Part shown: positions 26,415 to 35,598 of the stretch, piece after piece | Layout of the letters: every line of letters starts with the position of its first letter | How positions within the stretch are numbered: the first letter of the stretch is position 1 | Assembly (NCBI RefSeq): GCF_900258045.1 | Contig: NZ_OGVD01000004.1 | Span: 1,364,001 to 1,428,000, forward strand | Origin: Sphingorhabdus sp. EL138 | GTDB taxonomy: Bacteria; Pseudomonadota; Alphaproteobacteria; Sphingomonadales; Sphingomonadaceae | Length of the DNA stretch: 64,000 nt | Reading direction: 5' to 3' | Position numbers and translations under genes: made by a program | The notes under the pieces: model-generated | Database searches by the model: none | Seen by the model: the letters and a program-made list of their open reading frames with translations, nothing else | What the model was told of the DNA's origin: nothing

Positions 26415-27305
26415 CTAGGATCGAATTCGGTGCCAGATAGCCCGCGCCAGATCCACTGCCAGTTTGGGCGAGGCTTTGAACACAGTCGAAGGATGGCTTG
26501 CGAAAGCCCTTCCCAGCAGTTTCAAATCAAAATAATACCAGTCAGACAATATTCGCTGGACCAATGCTTCGGCACGCAGGGCTCTGTCATCGACATGGTC
26601 CAGTTCCCTCAGCAGTACTTTCGAGACCAATTGCCGAATTTCCTTGCTCCTTTGATCGGTCAAACTGCGATCATGTCGCCGGTAGAGGTAAAGATCGGCG
26701 TCCACCGGTACCATCTGAAAATGATGCGCGGCTCGCATCCAGTAATCATAATCCTCGGCACCAAAAAGCTGTTCGTCATATCCCCCCAGCTTTTCGGTAA
26801 CCTGACGACGGTACAAAAAAGCAGCGCCCACCGGGTTGCCGAACCAGCGCTGTTTGATCGGCGGCGGAGAGACATAACGCAATATGTTCTCTGCATCGTC
26901 AATCACGCTGTAACCCGCATAGGCAATGTCCATGCCTGGCTCATTCTCCATTTTTTTCATCAACGTCGTAATCATATTGGGTCGCAGGATGTTGTCGTCA
27001 CTGGTCCAGCTGTGGAAATCCCCGCGAGCTTCAGCAAAGCCGCGGTTAAGCGTCGCTGGCAAACCCAGATTACGTTCATTGGTGCGATGCAACACCCGAG
27101 GATCAGCCTTGGCGTAATGCTCTATGATAGTGGCTGAACGATCCGTGGAAGCATCATCTATACAAATCAGTTCCCAGTTCGGATAATCTTGCTCAATTAC
27201 AGACTTAATCGCACCGTCGAGATATTTCTCACCATTATAGATGGGCATTACGATAGTAACTATCGGAGAAGCCAAACTAGAAAATGTTCCGGACTGAGCC
27301 TTCAT
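26415..27305 (-). CDS. Family 2 glycosyltransferase
   Basis: The 296-residue protein is a GT-A enzyme: VTIVMPIYNGEKYLDGAI at the N-terminus, ICIDDASTDRS, NLGLPATLNRGFAEARG and then WTSDDNILRPNM, where DDN takes the place of the DxD metal motif. A GGYDEQLFGAEDYDYWMR acceptor-side motif follows near residue 180. It has no membrane segment. It would transfer a sugar from a nucleotide donor to a cell-surface glycan or lipid; no other polysaccharide genes are nearby, so its pathway is open. About 205 bp separate it from the divergent typA. Confidence 0.88.
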   Translation of the reverse strand: MKAQSGTFSSLASPIVTIVMPIYNGEKYLDGAIKSVIEQDYPNWELICIDDASTDRSATIIEHYAKADPRVLHRTNERNLGLPATLNRGFAEARGDFHSWTSDDNILRPNMITTLMKKMENEPGMDIAYAGYSVIDDAENILRYVSPPPIKQRWFGNPVGAAFLYRRQVTEKLGGYDEQLFGAEDYDYWMRAAHHFQMVPVDADLYLYRRHDRSLTDQRSKEIRQLVSKVLLRELDHVDDRALRAEALVQRILSDWYYFDLKLLGRAFASHPSTVFKASPKLAVDLARAIWHRIRS

Positions 27306-27510
27306 ATACCATCTGTATTTTAAGTGGATGGAAGCTGGGCATATTTAATATGTCGATGGTGAAATGACACCTGTTATTTTCGTACTGCGGCGATAGACTT
27401 CATCAAACCCGGTTTCTGATGTTGCGGCGCAGCACGAAACAGGTTAAGGGCGCACGCAATATAAGGCGCGGCACAATAGCCCCCTTTCCTCTCTTACGGC
27501 AGAATTTGAT

Positions 27511-29328
27511 ATGTCTCTTCGCAATATTGCTATTATCGCGCACGTGGATCACGGCAAAACAACCCTTGTGGACCAGCTTTTCCGCCAATCAGGAACATTC
27601 CGCGACAATGAACGGGTCGAAGAACGCGCCATGGACAGCAATGATCTGGAAAAAGAGCGCGGCATTACGATTCTCGCAAAATGCACCAGTGTCGAGTGGA
27701 AAGGCACGCGTATCAACATTGTCGATACGCCGGGTCACGCTGACTTTGGCGGCGAGGTAGAGCGCATTCTTTCCATGGTCGATGGCGTGATCCTGCTGGT
27801 TGACAGTGCCGAAGGTGCGATGCCGCAGACGAAGTTCGTAACCGGCAAAGCGCTGGCACTTGGCCTGAAACCCATAGTCGTCGTTAACAAGATTGACCGC
27901 CCTGATGGCCGTGCAGAAGAAGTGCTCGACGAAGTGTTTGACCTCTTCGTCAATCTTGATGCCAATGACGAGCAGCTTGATTTCCCGTCACTCTTCGCCA
28001 GCGGCCGGAATGGCTATGCCGGCGACACACCGGAAGTGCGCGAAGGTGACCTGGCGCCACTTTTCGATAAAATTGTCGAGCACGTGCCAGAACCAGATGT
28101 GAACCCGGATGCTGATTTCAAATTTCTCGTTACCCTGCTGGACCGCGACAATTTTGTCGGCCGCATCCTGACAGGTAAAGTGGAAAGCGGAAAGATCGAC
28201 CTAAACGCTCCCATCCATGCGATTGATATGGACGGAAATGTTGTTGAGACCGGTCGCGCGACCAAGATCATGGCGTTCCGGGGGCTGGAACGCGTTCCTG
28301 TAGAAAGCGCGAAAGCTGGCGACATCATCTCACTCGCTGGCTTGACCGAAGCGACGGTTGCCAATACCATCTGTGATCCGTCGGTCACCGAACCCATTGC
28401 CGCACAGCCTATTGATCCGCCAACCCTGTCGATGAACTTTGCCGTTAACGACAGCCCGATGGCTGGCCGCGAAGGCGACAAGGTGACAAGCCGCATCATT
28501 CGCGACCGCCTGTTGCGCGAAGCGGAATCCAACGTGGCGATCAAAATCACCGAAAGTGATGAGAAAGACAGCTTTGAAGTCGCTGGTCGCGGCGAATTGC
28601 AGCTTGGCGTGCTAATTGAAACCATGCGCCGCGAAGGCTTTGAGCTTTCCATCTCCCGCCCGCGTGTTCTCTATCGTGAGGAAAATGGCGAGCGTCAGGA
28701 GCCTTATGAAACTGTGGTTATTGACGTTGATGACGAACATAGCAGCACCGTCGTTTCGAAAATGCAACGCCGCAAGGCCGAGCTGACCGAACAGCGTCCC
28801 TCCGGCGGCGGCAAAACCCGCCTGACCTTCTCCGCGCCGTCACGCGGCCTGATCGGTTATCATGGTGAATTCCTTTCCGACACGCGCGGCACCGGCCTGA
28901 TGAACCGTCTGTTCGAAAAATACGGTCCCTATAAAGGCGTAATCGAAGGCCGTCCTGTCGGTGTGCTGGTTTCCAATGGTACCGGTAACGCCATGTCCTA
29001 CGCGCTGAATGCGCTGGAAGAGCGCGGCATATTGTTCATTGGCGGCCAGACCCCTGTCTACGAAGGCATGGTCATCGGCGAAAATGCAAAACCCGGCGAC
29101 CTCGACGTCAATCCGATGAAATCGAAACAGCTAACCAACTTCCGTTCAACCGGAAAGGATGATGCCGTACGCCTCACCCCGCCAAAGATCATGACGCTGG
29201 AACAGGCAATTGCCTATATCGACAATGACGAACTGGTCGAAGTGACGCCAAAGAATATCCGCCTGCGCAAACGCTATCTCGATCCCAATGATCGCAAGAA
29301 AGCAGCGCGCAAAGCGGAAGCGGCTTAG
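27511..29328 (+). CDS. typA: Ribosome-associated GTPase TypA/BipA
   Basis: TypA is a translation GTPase related to EF-G that acts on the ribosome under stress and in late 50S assembly. The 605-residue protein has the G1 motif [10 protein letters not shown] at residues 9-18, [13 protein letters not shown] and NKIDR, then EF-G-like domains II and III/V and the TypA-specific C-terminal domain ([17 protein letters not shown]). Length is normal. The leader between 27306 and 27510 holds no gene. A 14-bp palindrome follows the stop. Confidence 0.97.
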   Translation: MSLRNIAIIAHVDHGKTTLVDQLFRQSGTFRDNERVEERAMDSNDLEKERGITILAKCTSVEWKGTRINIVDTPGHADFGGEVERILSMVDGVILLVDSAEGAMPQTKFVTGKALALGLKPIVVVNKIDRPDGRAEEVLDEVFDLFVNLDANDEQLDFPSLFASGRNGYAGDTPEVREGDLAPLFDKIVEHVPEPDVNPDADFKFLVTLLDRDNFVGRILTGKVESGKIDLNAPIHAIDMDGNVVETGRATKIMAFRGLERVPVESAKAGDIISLAGLTEATVANTICDPSVTEPIAAQPIDPPTLSMNFAVNDSPMAGREGDKVTSRIIRDRLLREAESNVAIKITESDEKDSFEVAGRGELQLGVLIETMRREGFELSISRPRVLYREENGERQEPYETVVIDVDDEHSSTVVSKMQRRKAELTEQRPSGGGKTRLTFSAPSRGLIGYHGEFLSDTRGTGLMNRLFEKYGPYKGVIEGRPVGVLVSNGTGNAMSYALNALEERGILFIGGQTPVYEGMVIGENAKPGDLDVNPMKSKQLTNFRSTGKDDAVRLTPPKIMTLEQAIAYIDNDELVEVTPKNIRLRKRYLDPNDRKKAARKAEAA

Positions 29329-29330
29329 GC

Positions 29331-29344
29331 GCAACAATTGTTGC
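29331..29344. repeat. Perfect 14-bp palindrome after typA
   Basis: GCAACAATTGTTGC starts 3 bp after the typA stop and lies about 31 bp before the start of the MBL lipoprotein gene. It could be a regulator site for the downstream gene. There is no T run, so it is not a typical terminator. Confidence 0.4.
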
Positions 29345-29375
29345 ATCATGCGCTGTGATGGATCATCATCAGTGC

Positions 29376-30344
29376 ATGACAACAACAATCAAAACATTGC
29401 TCGGTGCCGGCTATCTATTGGCAGCTTCAATCACACTTGCATCGTGTTCGGCCGATCCAACGATCGAAACCAAAGCATCAACCGACAGCAACAGCTGCAG
29501 CGATAGTCCCATCGCTTTGCAAGTCCTTGGCTCTGGCGGTCCCATTGCTGATGATCATCGTGCGGGAGCCAGCAACATCTTGTGGGTTGATGGCAAAGCC
29601 AGGTTGCTGATCGATGCAGGCAGCGGTGCCTTTGTTCGCTATGGCGAGGCCGGGGTAGACTTTAACGATCATGATGCAATCCTGCTCACCCATTTACATG
29701 GTGATCATGCCAGCGGTCTTCCTGCCTTACTAAACAACGGCGCTTTTGCGAAGCGATCGGCAGATCTTATGGTCGCCGGGCCAGCAGGAAATGATCAGTT
29801 TCCATCGACTAGCGCCTATCTTAGTTCTTTAATTGGCAAAGAAGATGGCGCTTTGCGTTATCTGCATCCTTATCTGGAAGACGATGACGCCCTACCCCGC
29901 TTGACAGCCAACGACATTAATGTCGGCAAAACCGGACTGCAAACCATCTGGAATGAGGATGGTGTGAGAATCGATGCCATCGCGGTTCATCATCTTGATG
30001 TGCCTGCGCTTGCTTATGTCATTCGCGCCAAGGATAAAACTGTTGTCCTTTCCGGAGACCAGAGTTTCTTAAGCGAAGATTTTGTCACGATATTATCGGA
30101 CACGAAACCAGACTTGTTGGTGATGCACAATGCGATCACCATGGCTGATGGTCAGCCACGCGGCTTGCACCGTGATCCGAAATCCATAGGAGAAACCGCA
30201 GCAGCGCTGAACGCACAAACCTTGCTGCTAACCCATCATATGCAGCGCGCTTTATTGGTCCAAGATGAAGTCAACGCGGCCATTTCAGAAGACTATAGCG
30301 GGCCGGTGCTGATGGCAGATGATCTGTCCTGCTATCCTTTATGA
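29376..30344 (+). CDS. Metallo-beta-lactamase-fold hydrolase, lipoprotein
   Basis: The 322-residue product from the ATG at 29376 starts with a lipoprotein signal (lipobox LASC). The body is an RNase Z/arylsulfatase-like MBL domain: VLGSGGPIADDHRAGASNI, LIDAGSGAF, then the zinc motif THLHGDHASG, a later AVHHLDVPALAY, VVLSGDQSF and LTHHM. Because it is exported it is not a tRNA-processing RNase Z. It more likely cleaves a small ester, phosphodiester or sulfate. Upstream GTG 29355 and ATG 29358 are other possible starts. Downstream 160 bp are gene-free. Confidence 0.85.
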   Translation: MTTTIKTLLGAGYLLAASITLASCSADPTIETKASTDSNSCSDSPIALQVLGSGGPIADDHRAGASNILWVDGKARLLIDAGSGAFVRYGEAGVDFNDHDAILLTHLHGDHASGLPALLNNGAFAKRSADLMVAGPAGNDQFPSTSAYLSSLIGKEDGALRYLHPYLEDDDALPRLTANDINVGKTGLQTIWNEDGVRIDAIAVHHLDVPALAYVIRAKDKTVVLSGDQSFLSEDFVTILSDTKPDLLVMHNAITMADGQPRGLHRDPKSIGETAAALNAQTLLLTHHMQRALLVQDEVNAAISEDYSGPVLMADDLSCYPL

Positions 30345-30505
30345 TCATGGAGGGATCTACACAGACGTCAGAACGCTAGTTTCTTCTCCGCTATCGGTAT
30401 TTCCGCAGGATATTGATGGCCATATGGGTTTACTGAATGAAATAGGCGCTTGATTTTCACCATGGGCCGCTTAGGCTCCTTATATCAATAATGAAGAGGG
30501 GAAGA

Positions 30506-30925
30506 ATGATGGAATGGATGTTGATGCCGCTAAAACGCTATGCTGATTTTAGCGGGCGCTCCCGGCGTAAGGAATATTGGATGTTTTTCCTTCTGCAGAT
30601 AATCATCATTGTTGTATTGGCGATTATTGGCGGTGTTCTGGGCGGCTTCACGCCGGATCCAGCAGGCTCCATGTCCACTGGTGGAACTTTGATGATTGCG
30701 CTGTTTGGCCTTTACGCGCTCGCAATTTTCATCCCCTCGCTTGCGGTGCAGGTACGCCGCTTTCATGATCAGGACAAATCTGGTTGGTTCGTACTTTTGG
30801 GATTTATTCCCTATGTTGGCGGTCTAATCGTTCTCGTGTTCATGTGCTTGGACGGAACCAAGGGCAAAAATCGCTTTGGCGACGATCCGAAGATGAGCGA
30901 CAATGTGGGTGATGTATTCAACTGA
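30506..30925 (+). CDS. DUF805 membrane protein
   Basis: The ATG at 30506 follows GAGGGGAAGA, giving 139 residues; the ORF can start at 30491. DUF805 hallmarks are clear: LKRYADFSGRSRRKEYW at the N-terminus, three or four membrane segments, VRRFHDQDKSGWF, and FMCLDGTKGKNRFGDDP near the end. It is an integral inner-membrane protein of unknown function. It is followed by the hairpin at 30976. Confidence 0.9.
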   Translation: MMEWMLMPLKRYADFSGRSRRKEYWMFFLLQIIIIVVLAIIGGVLGGFTPDPAGSMSTGGTLMIALFGLYALAIFIPSLAVQVRRFHDQDKSGWFVLLGFIPYVGGLIVLVFMCLDGTKGKNRFGDDPKMSDNVGDVFN

Positions 30926-30975
30926 GCATCACGAGGGACCCTTTGGGATAGACCTTGTATAACTTGATTTTCGAT

Positions 30976-31008
30976 AGGGTTGTGGCAAAGCGCCACAACC
31001 CTTTTTTT
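30976..31008 (+). terminator. Strong intrinsic terminator inside the leader of the DUF3297 gene
   Basis: AGGGTTGTGGC and GCCACAACCCT form a perfect 11-bp stem with loop AAAGC, followed at once by seven T. The T run ends directly before the GGAG ribosome site of the next gene, whose ATG is at 31023. It ends the DUF805 transcript. It may also act as an attenuator for DUF3297, since only 14 nt lie between it and that start. Confidence 0.85.
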
Positions 31009-31022
31009 GGAGATACAGAACC

Positions 31023-31337
31023 ATGACCGACACGCCTGACCAGCCGGAAGAAAAAGCCAAATCCGGTACGGACACACCGCCGGATCGTCTCGCGATCAAT
31101 CCGCGGAGCAAGTTTTACGGTGGTGAACTTCTCGAACGTGGCATCGGCATCAATTTTCGCGGGGCGCGCAAACATAATATCGAAGAATATTGCGTGTCCG
31201 AAGGTTGGGTAAAGGTTCAGGCCGGCAAGACGGTCGATCGCAAGGGCAATCCATTGCTGATCAAACTTAATGGCGAAGTCGAAGCCTGGTTTGAAGACCT
31301 TGGTGACGATGCGCCGATGATCAAGAAAGGCTCCTAG
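31023..31337 (+). CDS. DUF3297 family protein
   Basis: The 104-residue product has a low-complexity acidic N-terminus and then the DUF3297 core: PPDRLAINPRSKFYGGELLERG, IGINFRGARKHNIEEYCVSEG, VKVQAGKTVDRKGNPLLIKL and EVEAWF. It is small, soluble and of unknown function. The start is fixed by GGAG ten bases upstream. The upstream terminator leaves no room for a private promoter, so it must be read through from DUF805 or from a start inside 30926-30976. Confidence 0.9.
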   Translation: MTDTPDQPEEKAKSGTDTPPDRLAINPRSKFYGGELLERGIGINFRGARKHNIEEYCVSEGWVKVQAGKTVDRKGNPLLIKLNGEVEAWFEDLGDDAPMIKKGS

Positions 31338-31354
31338 GAGCCCATAGCCAGCAA

Positions 31355-31753
31355 ATGACACCCCAGCGCATCCAATATTTTATCGCACTGGTGTTTTTCA
31401 TACTCGGCGGATGGGCTGCCCTGTTTCCGCAGCATGTCATCGACACGGTGTTTCTACCCGAATATCGCAACGGCGGGCGGATGCTACCGTTCATGATGGC
31501 CTGTTTTGGTGCGCAAGCTTTGCTAGCGGGGCTATTCGCAGCTTTCGCCCGATTCACCGCGACGACATTTCTGGTCTACGGTATCGCGTTACTACCCTTT
31601 TTCGGATTCAATTATTATTTCACCTTTCACGATCCGGTGTTCACCCGCATGGGATTGATTGACGCTTTAGGTAATATCATCATGCTGGCACTCTGCTATG
31701 CCGGATGGCGACAGTCAAAGACGGCCGAACAGATCGAAAAGCAAGGGAACTGA
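31355..31753 (+). CDS. Four-helix membrane protein, unknown function
   Basis: The 132-residue product has four hydrophobic segments (about residues 8-26, 45-65, 68-88 and 101-117) and a short charged C-terminus. Segments such as GGRMLPFMMACFGAQALLAG and LLPFFGFNYYF do not point to a family I can name. It lies 17 bp after the DUF3297 gene and 3 bp before the SDR gene, so it belongs to a tight plus-strand run. Confidence 0.6.
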   Translation: MTPQRIQYFIALVFFILGGWAALFPQHVIDTVFLPEYRNGGRMLPFMMACFGAQALLAGLFAAFARFTATTFLVYGIALLPFFGFNYYFTFHDPVFTRMGLIDALGNIIMLALCYAGWRQSKTAEQIEKQGN

Positions 31754-31756
31754 GCA

Positions 31757-32581
31757 ATGGACTTTACGGACAAGATAGTCTGGATCACCGGTGCTTCATC
31801 GGGAATTGGTGAAGCCTTGGCAAAAGCTTTTGCGGCACAAGGCGCACATATCATCCTCTCCGGTCGCAGGGTGGAAGCTTTGGAATCCGTTGCCGCGGAC
31901 ATCTCGACCGACACACTGCTGCTTCCTTTTGAGACGACCGATTATGATGCTCTACCTACCAAGGTCGCCGAAGCCGAGAATTGGAAAGGCCGCGTTGATG
32001 TGCTGGTCAACAATGCCGGGATCAGTCAACGCAGTTTGGCTCTAGATACCGATCCCAATGTTTATCATCAGATCGTCAACGTCGATCTGCTGGCGCCGAT
32101 ATGGCTCACGCAGTTGCTGCTACCGCACATGATCAGTGCAGGCGGCGGTCATGTCATCGGGATCAGTTCTGTTGCCGGACGGATTGGCGTTCCGCTACGC
32201 ACGGCTTATTGCGCCGCCAAGCACGGCTTAATTGGTTATATGGATGCCCTGCGTGCCGAAACCGAGACACGGCATAATATACATGTCACCAACATTCTGC
32301 CCGGCTCCATCCGTACGAACGTATCACGCAACGCCCTGACCAAGGATGGTTCGAAGCGTGACAAGTCTGACGCAGTAATCGACAATGGCATGGAGCCAGA
32401 CGAATGCGCCCGACAGATACTCGAAGCCGTGGCCAATAAAGTGCCGGAACTGATCATTGCCGAAGGCCCCGAGTTGATGCTGGCCCAATTGCGGCAAAGT
32501 GATCCGGAAAAGCTGTTTGAAATGACCGCCGGTCTAGGTGCGCAAATTGCCGAAAAGTATGAAGCCGGAGACGATGATTAA
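31757..32581 (+). CDS. Short-chain dehydrogenase/reductase (DHRS7-like)
   Basis: This 274-residue classical SDR shows the cofactor motif TGASSGIGEA, NNAG in VLVNNAGIS, the catalytic serine in GISSVAGRIG and YxxxK as YCAAK. The order and tail (LPGSIRTNVSRNAL) resemble the DHRS7/DHRS7B group that acts on lipophilic carbonyls or steroids. It is preceded by the small membrane protein gene and shares one base with the enoyl-CoA hydratase gene (TAATG), so the two are coupled. Confidence 0.9.
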   Translation: MDFTDKIVWITGASSGIGEALAKAFAAQGAHIILSGRRVEALESVAADISTDTLLLPFETTDYDALPTKVAEAENWKGRVDVLVNNAGISQRSLALDTDPNVYHQIVNVDLLAPIWLTQLLLPHMISAGGGHVIGISSVAGRIGVPLRTAYCAAKHGLIGYMDALRAETETRHNIHVTNILPGSIRTNVSRNALTKDGSKRDKSDAVIDNGMEPDECARQILEAVANKVPELIIAEGPELMLAQLRQSDPEKLFEMTAGLGAQIAEKYEAGDDD

Positions 32582-33357
32582 TGGCTTTGGTGCTGCTTGA
32601 TAAAGCCGATGGCGTTGCCACGATCACGCTTAACCGCCCGGAAGCCATGAACGCCTTGTCCCACGCTTTGCGGGGCGAATTTTTTGACGCCTGCGAAGAT
32701 ATTGGAACAGATAGCAATATCCGCGCTGTCATTGTGACCGGTGCCGGAGAAAAGGCCTTTACGGCGGGTCTTGACCTTAAAGAGCTGGGATCATCCGGTC
32801 TTGGCGCTGCGACCGACCAGAAGCCGGCCAGCAATCCCTGCCGAGCGCTGGAAAAACTGGACGTACCGGTCATTGGCGCCATTAATGGTGTCGCTATCAC
32901 CGGAGGCTTTGAACTGGCCCTTGCCTGCGATGTACGGATCGGATCGACCCATGCCCGCTTTGCCGACACCCATGCGCGGGTCGGGATCATACCGGGATGG
33001 GGCCTGTCACAGAAACTGTCGCGCTATGTCGGTTTGTCCCGCGCCTGTGAATTGAGCTTCACCGGACAGTTTCTGGATGCCGAGACAGCCTGCAGTTGGG
33101 GCCTGATCAATCATGTCTATGCGCAGGATGAATTGATGCCTGCTGCACGGGCACTGGCCGCCGATATGGCGACGATCGACCCGGGTTTTCTCAAGACCTA
33201 CAAAAAACTCATATTCGATGGCTATGACCGCAATTTCAAAGACGCTATGACTTTGGAAAAGCAGGTCACCGATGCCTATAACAATCGTGTCAGTGCCGAA
33301 GAAGTCGAAGGACGACGGCTAGCAGTCATTGAGCGCGGCCGCGCTTTGAAGGCTTAG
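32581..33357 (+). CDS. Enoyl-CoA hydratase/isomerase family protein
   Basis: The 258-residue crotonase-fold protein shows the oxyanion-hole regions AFTAGLDLKELG and GAINGVAITGGFELALACD, and VGIIPGWGLSQKLSRYVG. The first usual hydratase glutamate position is occupied in GGFELA-type context, while the second region (ARVGIIPGWG) lacks a plain acidic residue, so hydratase activity is likely but another crotonase reaction is possible. Its start overlaps the SDR stop. With the SDR and KAS III genes nearby it suggests acyl-CoA metabolism. Convergent with the first HSL-type hydrolase 5 bp away. Confidence 0.88.
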   Translation: MALVLLDKADGVATITLNRPEAMNALSHALRGEFFDACEDIGTDSNIRAVIVTGAGEKAFTAGLDLKELGSSGLGAATDQKPASNPCRALEKLDVPVIGAINGVAITGGFELALACDVRIGSTHARFADTHARVGIIPGWGLSQKLSRYVGLSRACELSFTGQFLDAETACSWGLINHVYAQDELMPAARALAADMATIDPGFLKTYKKLIFDGYDRNFKDAMTLEKQVTDAYNNRVSAEEVEGRRLAVIERGRALKA

Positions 33358-33362
33358 ATCTG

Positions 33363-34259
33363 CTAGCCCTTTATGAATGATACGATCTGGGCTTGTGCCA
33401 ATTTCGCTTCCCTGATCGGTAACAGCATCCAGACATGCTGCATCTCTTCTCCCACATGAAGTGCGACAGGAAAGCCTTGTGTATCCGCTTTCTCTTTCAG
33501 CCTTAGCGCATCGGCATACAGCAGATCATGGCTACCGGCGAAAATGGCAAGCGGTGGCAATTTATCGATGGCCGCGAAAAGCGGACTAACCGGAAAAGCC
33601 GCCGGATCTTCACCTTCACCAGCCCAAAATTGACCAGCGGTCTGAGCGCCCTGTATCGAGAGCAATACATCGTGCTTCTCCAGCTCTCGCTGCAACGGAT
33701 CGCTGGCAGTTGCATCCAGCCAGGGTGAGAGCAGAATGATCTTGCCCGGCATTGGCTTACCCTGATCACGAAGCATCTGCGCCAGACCGAGACTATATCC
33801 GCCGCCTGCGCTGTCACCCATTACGGTTATATTTTCCGCCCCATATTTGGCTACTGCCCGATCGTAGGCCTGCATCACGACAGGATAGCTTTGTGACCAG
33901 TCATGCTCTGGTGCTAACGGATAGAGCGGGACGGTCGCGCTGGTTCCGGTCGCCCTAATCAGCTTCTTGATCATCCCCCAGTGGACGAACACGATGTTGA
34001 ACGCATAGCCGCCACCGTGAAGATAGAAGATATGATGTTTGCTCTTACCTTCTTTGGGATCGATCTCATAAACCTTATGATTATCAATGTGATACTCGTT
34101 AGTATGGCTATACTTTCTAAACCACCGTCCGGGCCGCGCTGGGCCGTTTTTCCTGTCCCGTGCCAGAAACTTCATGCCGGTATCATAGTCTGCCAAACGC
34201 TGCTGCACCTTTAGCAAGCGTAGGACAAAATTTATCAATCGGGCGCGCTTGCTGATCAC
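33363..34259 (-). CDS. Alpha/beta hydrolase, HSL-type esterase
   Basis: The 298-residue protein has the hormone-sensitive-lipase family motifs: YLHGGGYAF oxyanion motif, the nucleophile motif GDSAGGGYSLGLAQ and the late acid/His region (LFAAIDKLPP, then MQHVWMLLP). It is cytoplasmic, with no signal peptide. Its ATG overlaps the stop of the preceding, related hydrolase gene (ATGA). The two are diverged tandem paralogues, both ending in a similar QHVWML motif. Likely a carboxylesterase acting on short acyl esters. Confidence 0.9.
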   Translation of the reverse strand: MISKRARLINFVLRLLKVQQRLADYDTGMKFLARDRKNGPARPGRWFRKYSHTNEYHIDNHKVYEIDPKEGKSKHHIFYLHGGGYAFNIVFVHWGMIKKLIRATGTSATVPLYPLAPEHDWSQSYPVVMQAYDRAVAKYGAENITVMGDSAGGGYSLGLAQMLRDQGKPMPGKIILLSPWLDATASDPLQRELEKHDVLLSIQGAQTAGQFWAGEGEDPAAFPVSPLFAAIDKLPPLAIFAGSHDLLYADALRLKEKADTQGFPVALHVGEEMQHVWMLLPIREAKLAQAQIVSFIKG

Positions 34260-35170
34260 ACCGCAGCAGCCTCAAGATCAGCATTGATGAAATCCGCAAT
34301 CTGCTTGCGGGCTTTCTTGCCTTCCGGAATGGGAAACAGCATCCAGACATGTTGCATTGCTGGAAACTCGAAATAATCCAGCGGCATATCCGCCGCCTCC
34401 GCTTTCTCTTTCAATTTTCTGGCGTCGGGCCAAAGCAAATCAAATGTACCGGTAAATACGGCAATTGGTGGGAGGCCTTCCAAAGCACCAAATAGAGGAC
34501 TAACCGGCGGTATATCAACGGCTCCACTTTCTCCAGCCCACCATTCGCCTGCTGCACGAAGGCCACCAATACCCAATATGCGATCCTTCTTTGACAGTGC
34601 TGGCTGCATCGGATCGGTCATACTGACATCAAGCCACGGTGACAGCAGAATCATTTTATGCGGCATTGCCTTTCCCTGGTCCCGCAGCATCTGCGTCAGA
34701 CCAAGTGCAAAGCCGGCGCCCGCGCTGTCACCCATGATGGTTATATTGTCTGCGCCCACCTCTTCGACCAGCGCGTCATAGACTGGCATCATCCAGTCAT
34801 AACTTTGTTGCCAGTCATGCTCCGGCGTCAAGGGATAGCACGGTGCCACAACAGTAGCGTCGGTCCGGTGCACCATCTCTGCTAGCAATGTCCAGTATCC
34901 AGGCTGGATATCCAGAACATAAGCGCCTCCATGGATATATAAAATACGACGATGACTCCCGGATTTTGGGGCCAGTGTGAATATGGGATATCCGTTTTTC
35001 GCAGTCTCAGTGACCTTAAACTTGCGGTGCAACGCCTTGCCGGGCGCGGCAACCTTTTTCGCACGGGCTTTCGGAATACTCGCTCTCAGCTTCGCTTCGT
35101 CCGAGAAAACCGCTTTTAAACCGGTGAGCGGAAGGGCTTTGGCGAGCAGCCGGGCTCTTATGCTGGTCAT
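34256..35170 (-). CDS. Alpha/beta hydrolase, HSL-type esterase
   Basis: The 304-residue paralogue of the next gene has YIHGGAYVLD, where the second glycine of HGGG is alanine, then GDSAGAGFALGLTQMLRDQGK with the nucleophile serine and a C-terminal MQHVWMLFP. The sequence RARLLAKALPLTGLKAVF at the N-terminus is basic and amphipathic. It is soluble. Together with its coupled partner, a GFA protein gene 10 bp upstream and a KAS III gene, it makes a four-gene minus-strand unit. Confidence 0.9.
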   Translation of the reverse strand: MTSIRARLLAKALPLTGLKAVFSDEAKLRASIPKARAKKVAAPGKALHRKFKVTETAKNGYPIFTLAPKSGSHRRILYIHGGAYVLDIQPGYWTLLAEMVHRTDATVVAPCYPLTPEHDWQQSYDWMMPVYDALVEEVGADNITIMGDSAGAGFALGLTQMLRDQGKAMPHKMILLSPWLDVSMTDPMQPALSKKDRILGIGGLRAAGEWWAGESGAVDIPPVSPLFGALEGLPPIAVFTGTFDLLWPDARKLKEKAEAADMPLDYFEFPAMQHVWMLFPIPEGKKARKQIADFINADLEAAAV

Positions 35171-35179
35171 GGCCCGTTC

Positions 35180-35584
35180 CTAACCCGGATTGCCTTCCAT
35201 TTGCGGCACATTGGGGTCAATGGTCACCCAGTCCTGCGAACTTTTGGTCCAGAAATGTACTTGCGGATTGAGATGGCTGGTATCGTCCAGCGTGCCCGCC
35301 TTGACGAAGGTCATGCCAGGCTGCGTTGGCAGTGTGGACAGCAGCGGTGAACCGCATTTGCCGCAGAAGTGTCGTTCCACAACATTGCCCGTTTCACTAC
35401 TATCTTCATAAGTTGTGAGATCGCCCTGAATGCTCAGCTGATCATTGGCTACACCAAATAATACGGAATAGGCGCTACCCGACTGACGCTGGCAGTTTTT
35501 GCAATGACAGACACCGGTCATTTGTGGTTCTCCGCTAACGCTATAGCTTACTGCCCCGCAAAGGCATTGTCCTGTCATTGTCAT
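35180..35584 (-). CDS. GFA (glutathione-dependent formaldehyde-activating-like) family protein
   Basis: This 134-residue zinc-binding protein shows the family cysteine pattern: QCLCGAVSY near the N-terminus, GVCHCKNCQRQSG, and FCGKCGSPL. Start at 35584 follows GGGGAG. Most GFA proteins are not the formaldehyde enzyme and have unknown substrates. It is the second gene of the minus-strand run from KAS III. A second, unrelated GFA gene is at 43063. Confidence 0.88.
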   Translation of the reverse strand: MTMTGQCLCGAVSYSVSGEPQMTGVCHCKNCQRQSGSAYSVLFGVANDQLSIQGDLTTYEDSSETGNVVERHFCGKCGSPLLSTLPTQPGMTFVKAGTLDDTSHLNPQVHFWTKSSQDWVTIDPNVPQMEGNPG

Positions 35585-35598
35585 AATATTCTCCCCGT

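Noticed and set aside
26304-27137. 277-codon plus-strand frame opposite the glycosyltransferase
   Set aside because: It is antisense to a gene with clear GT-A motifs and shows no protein-like pattern of its own.
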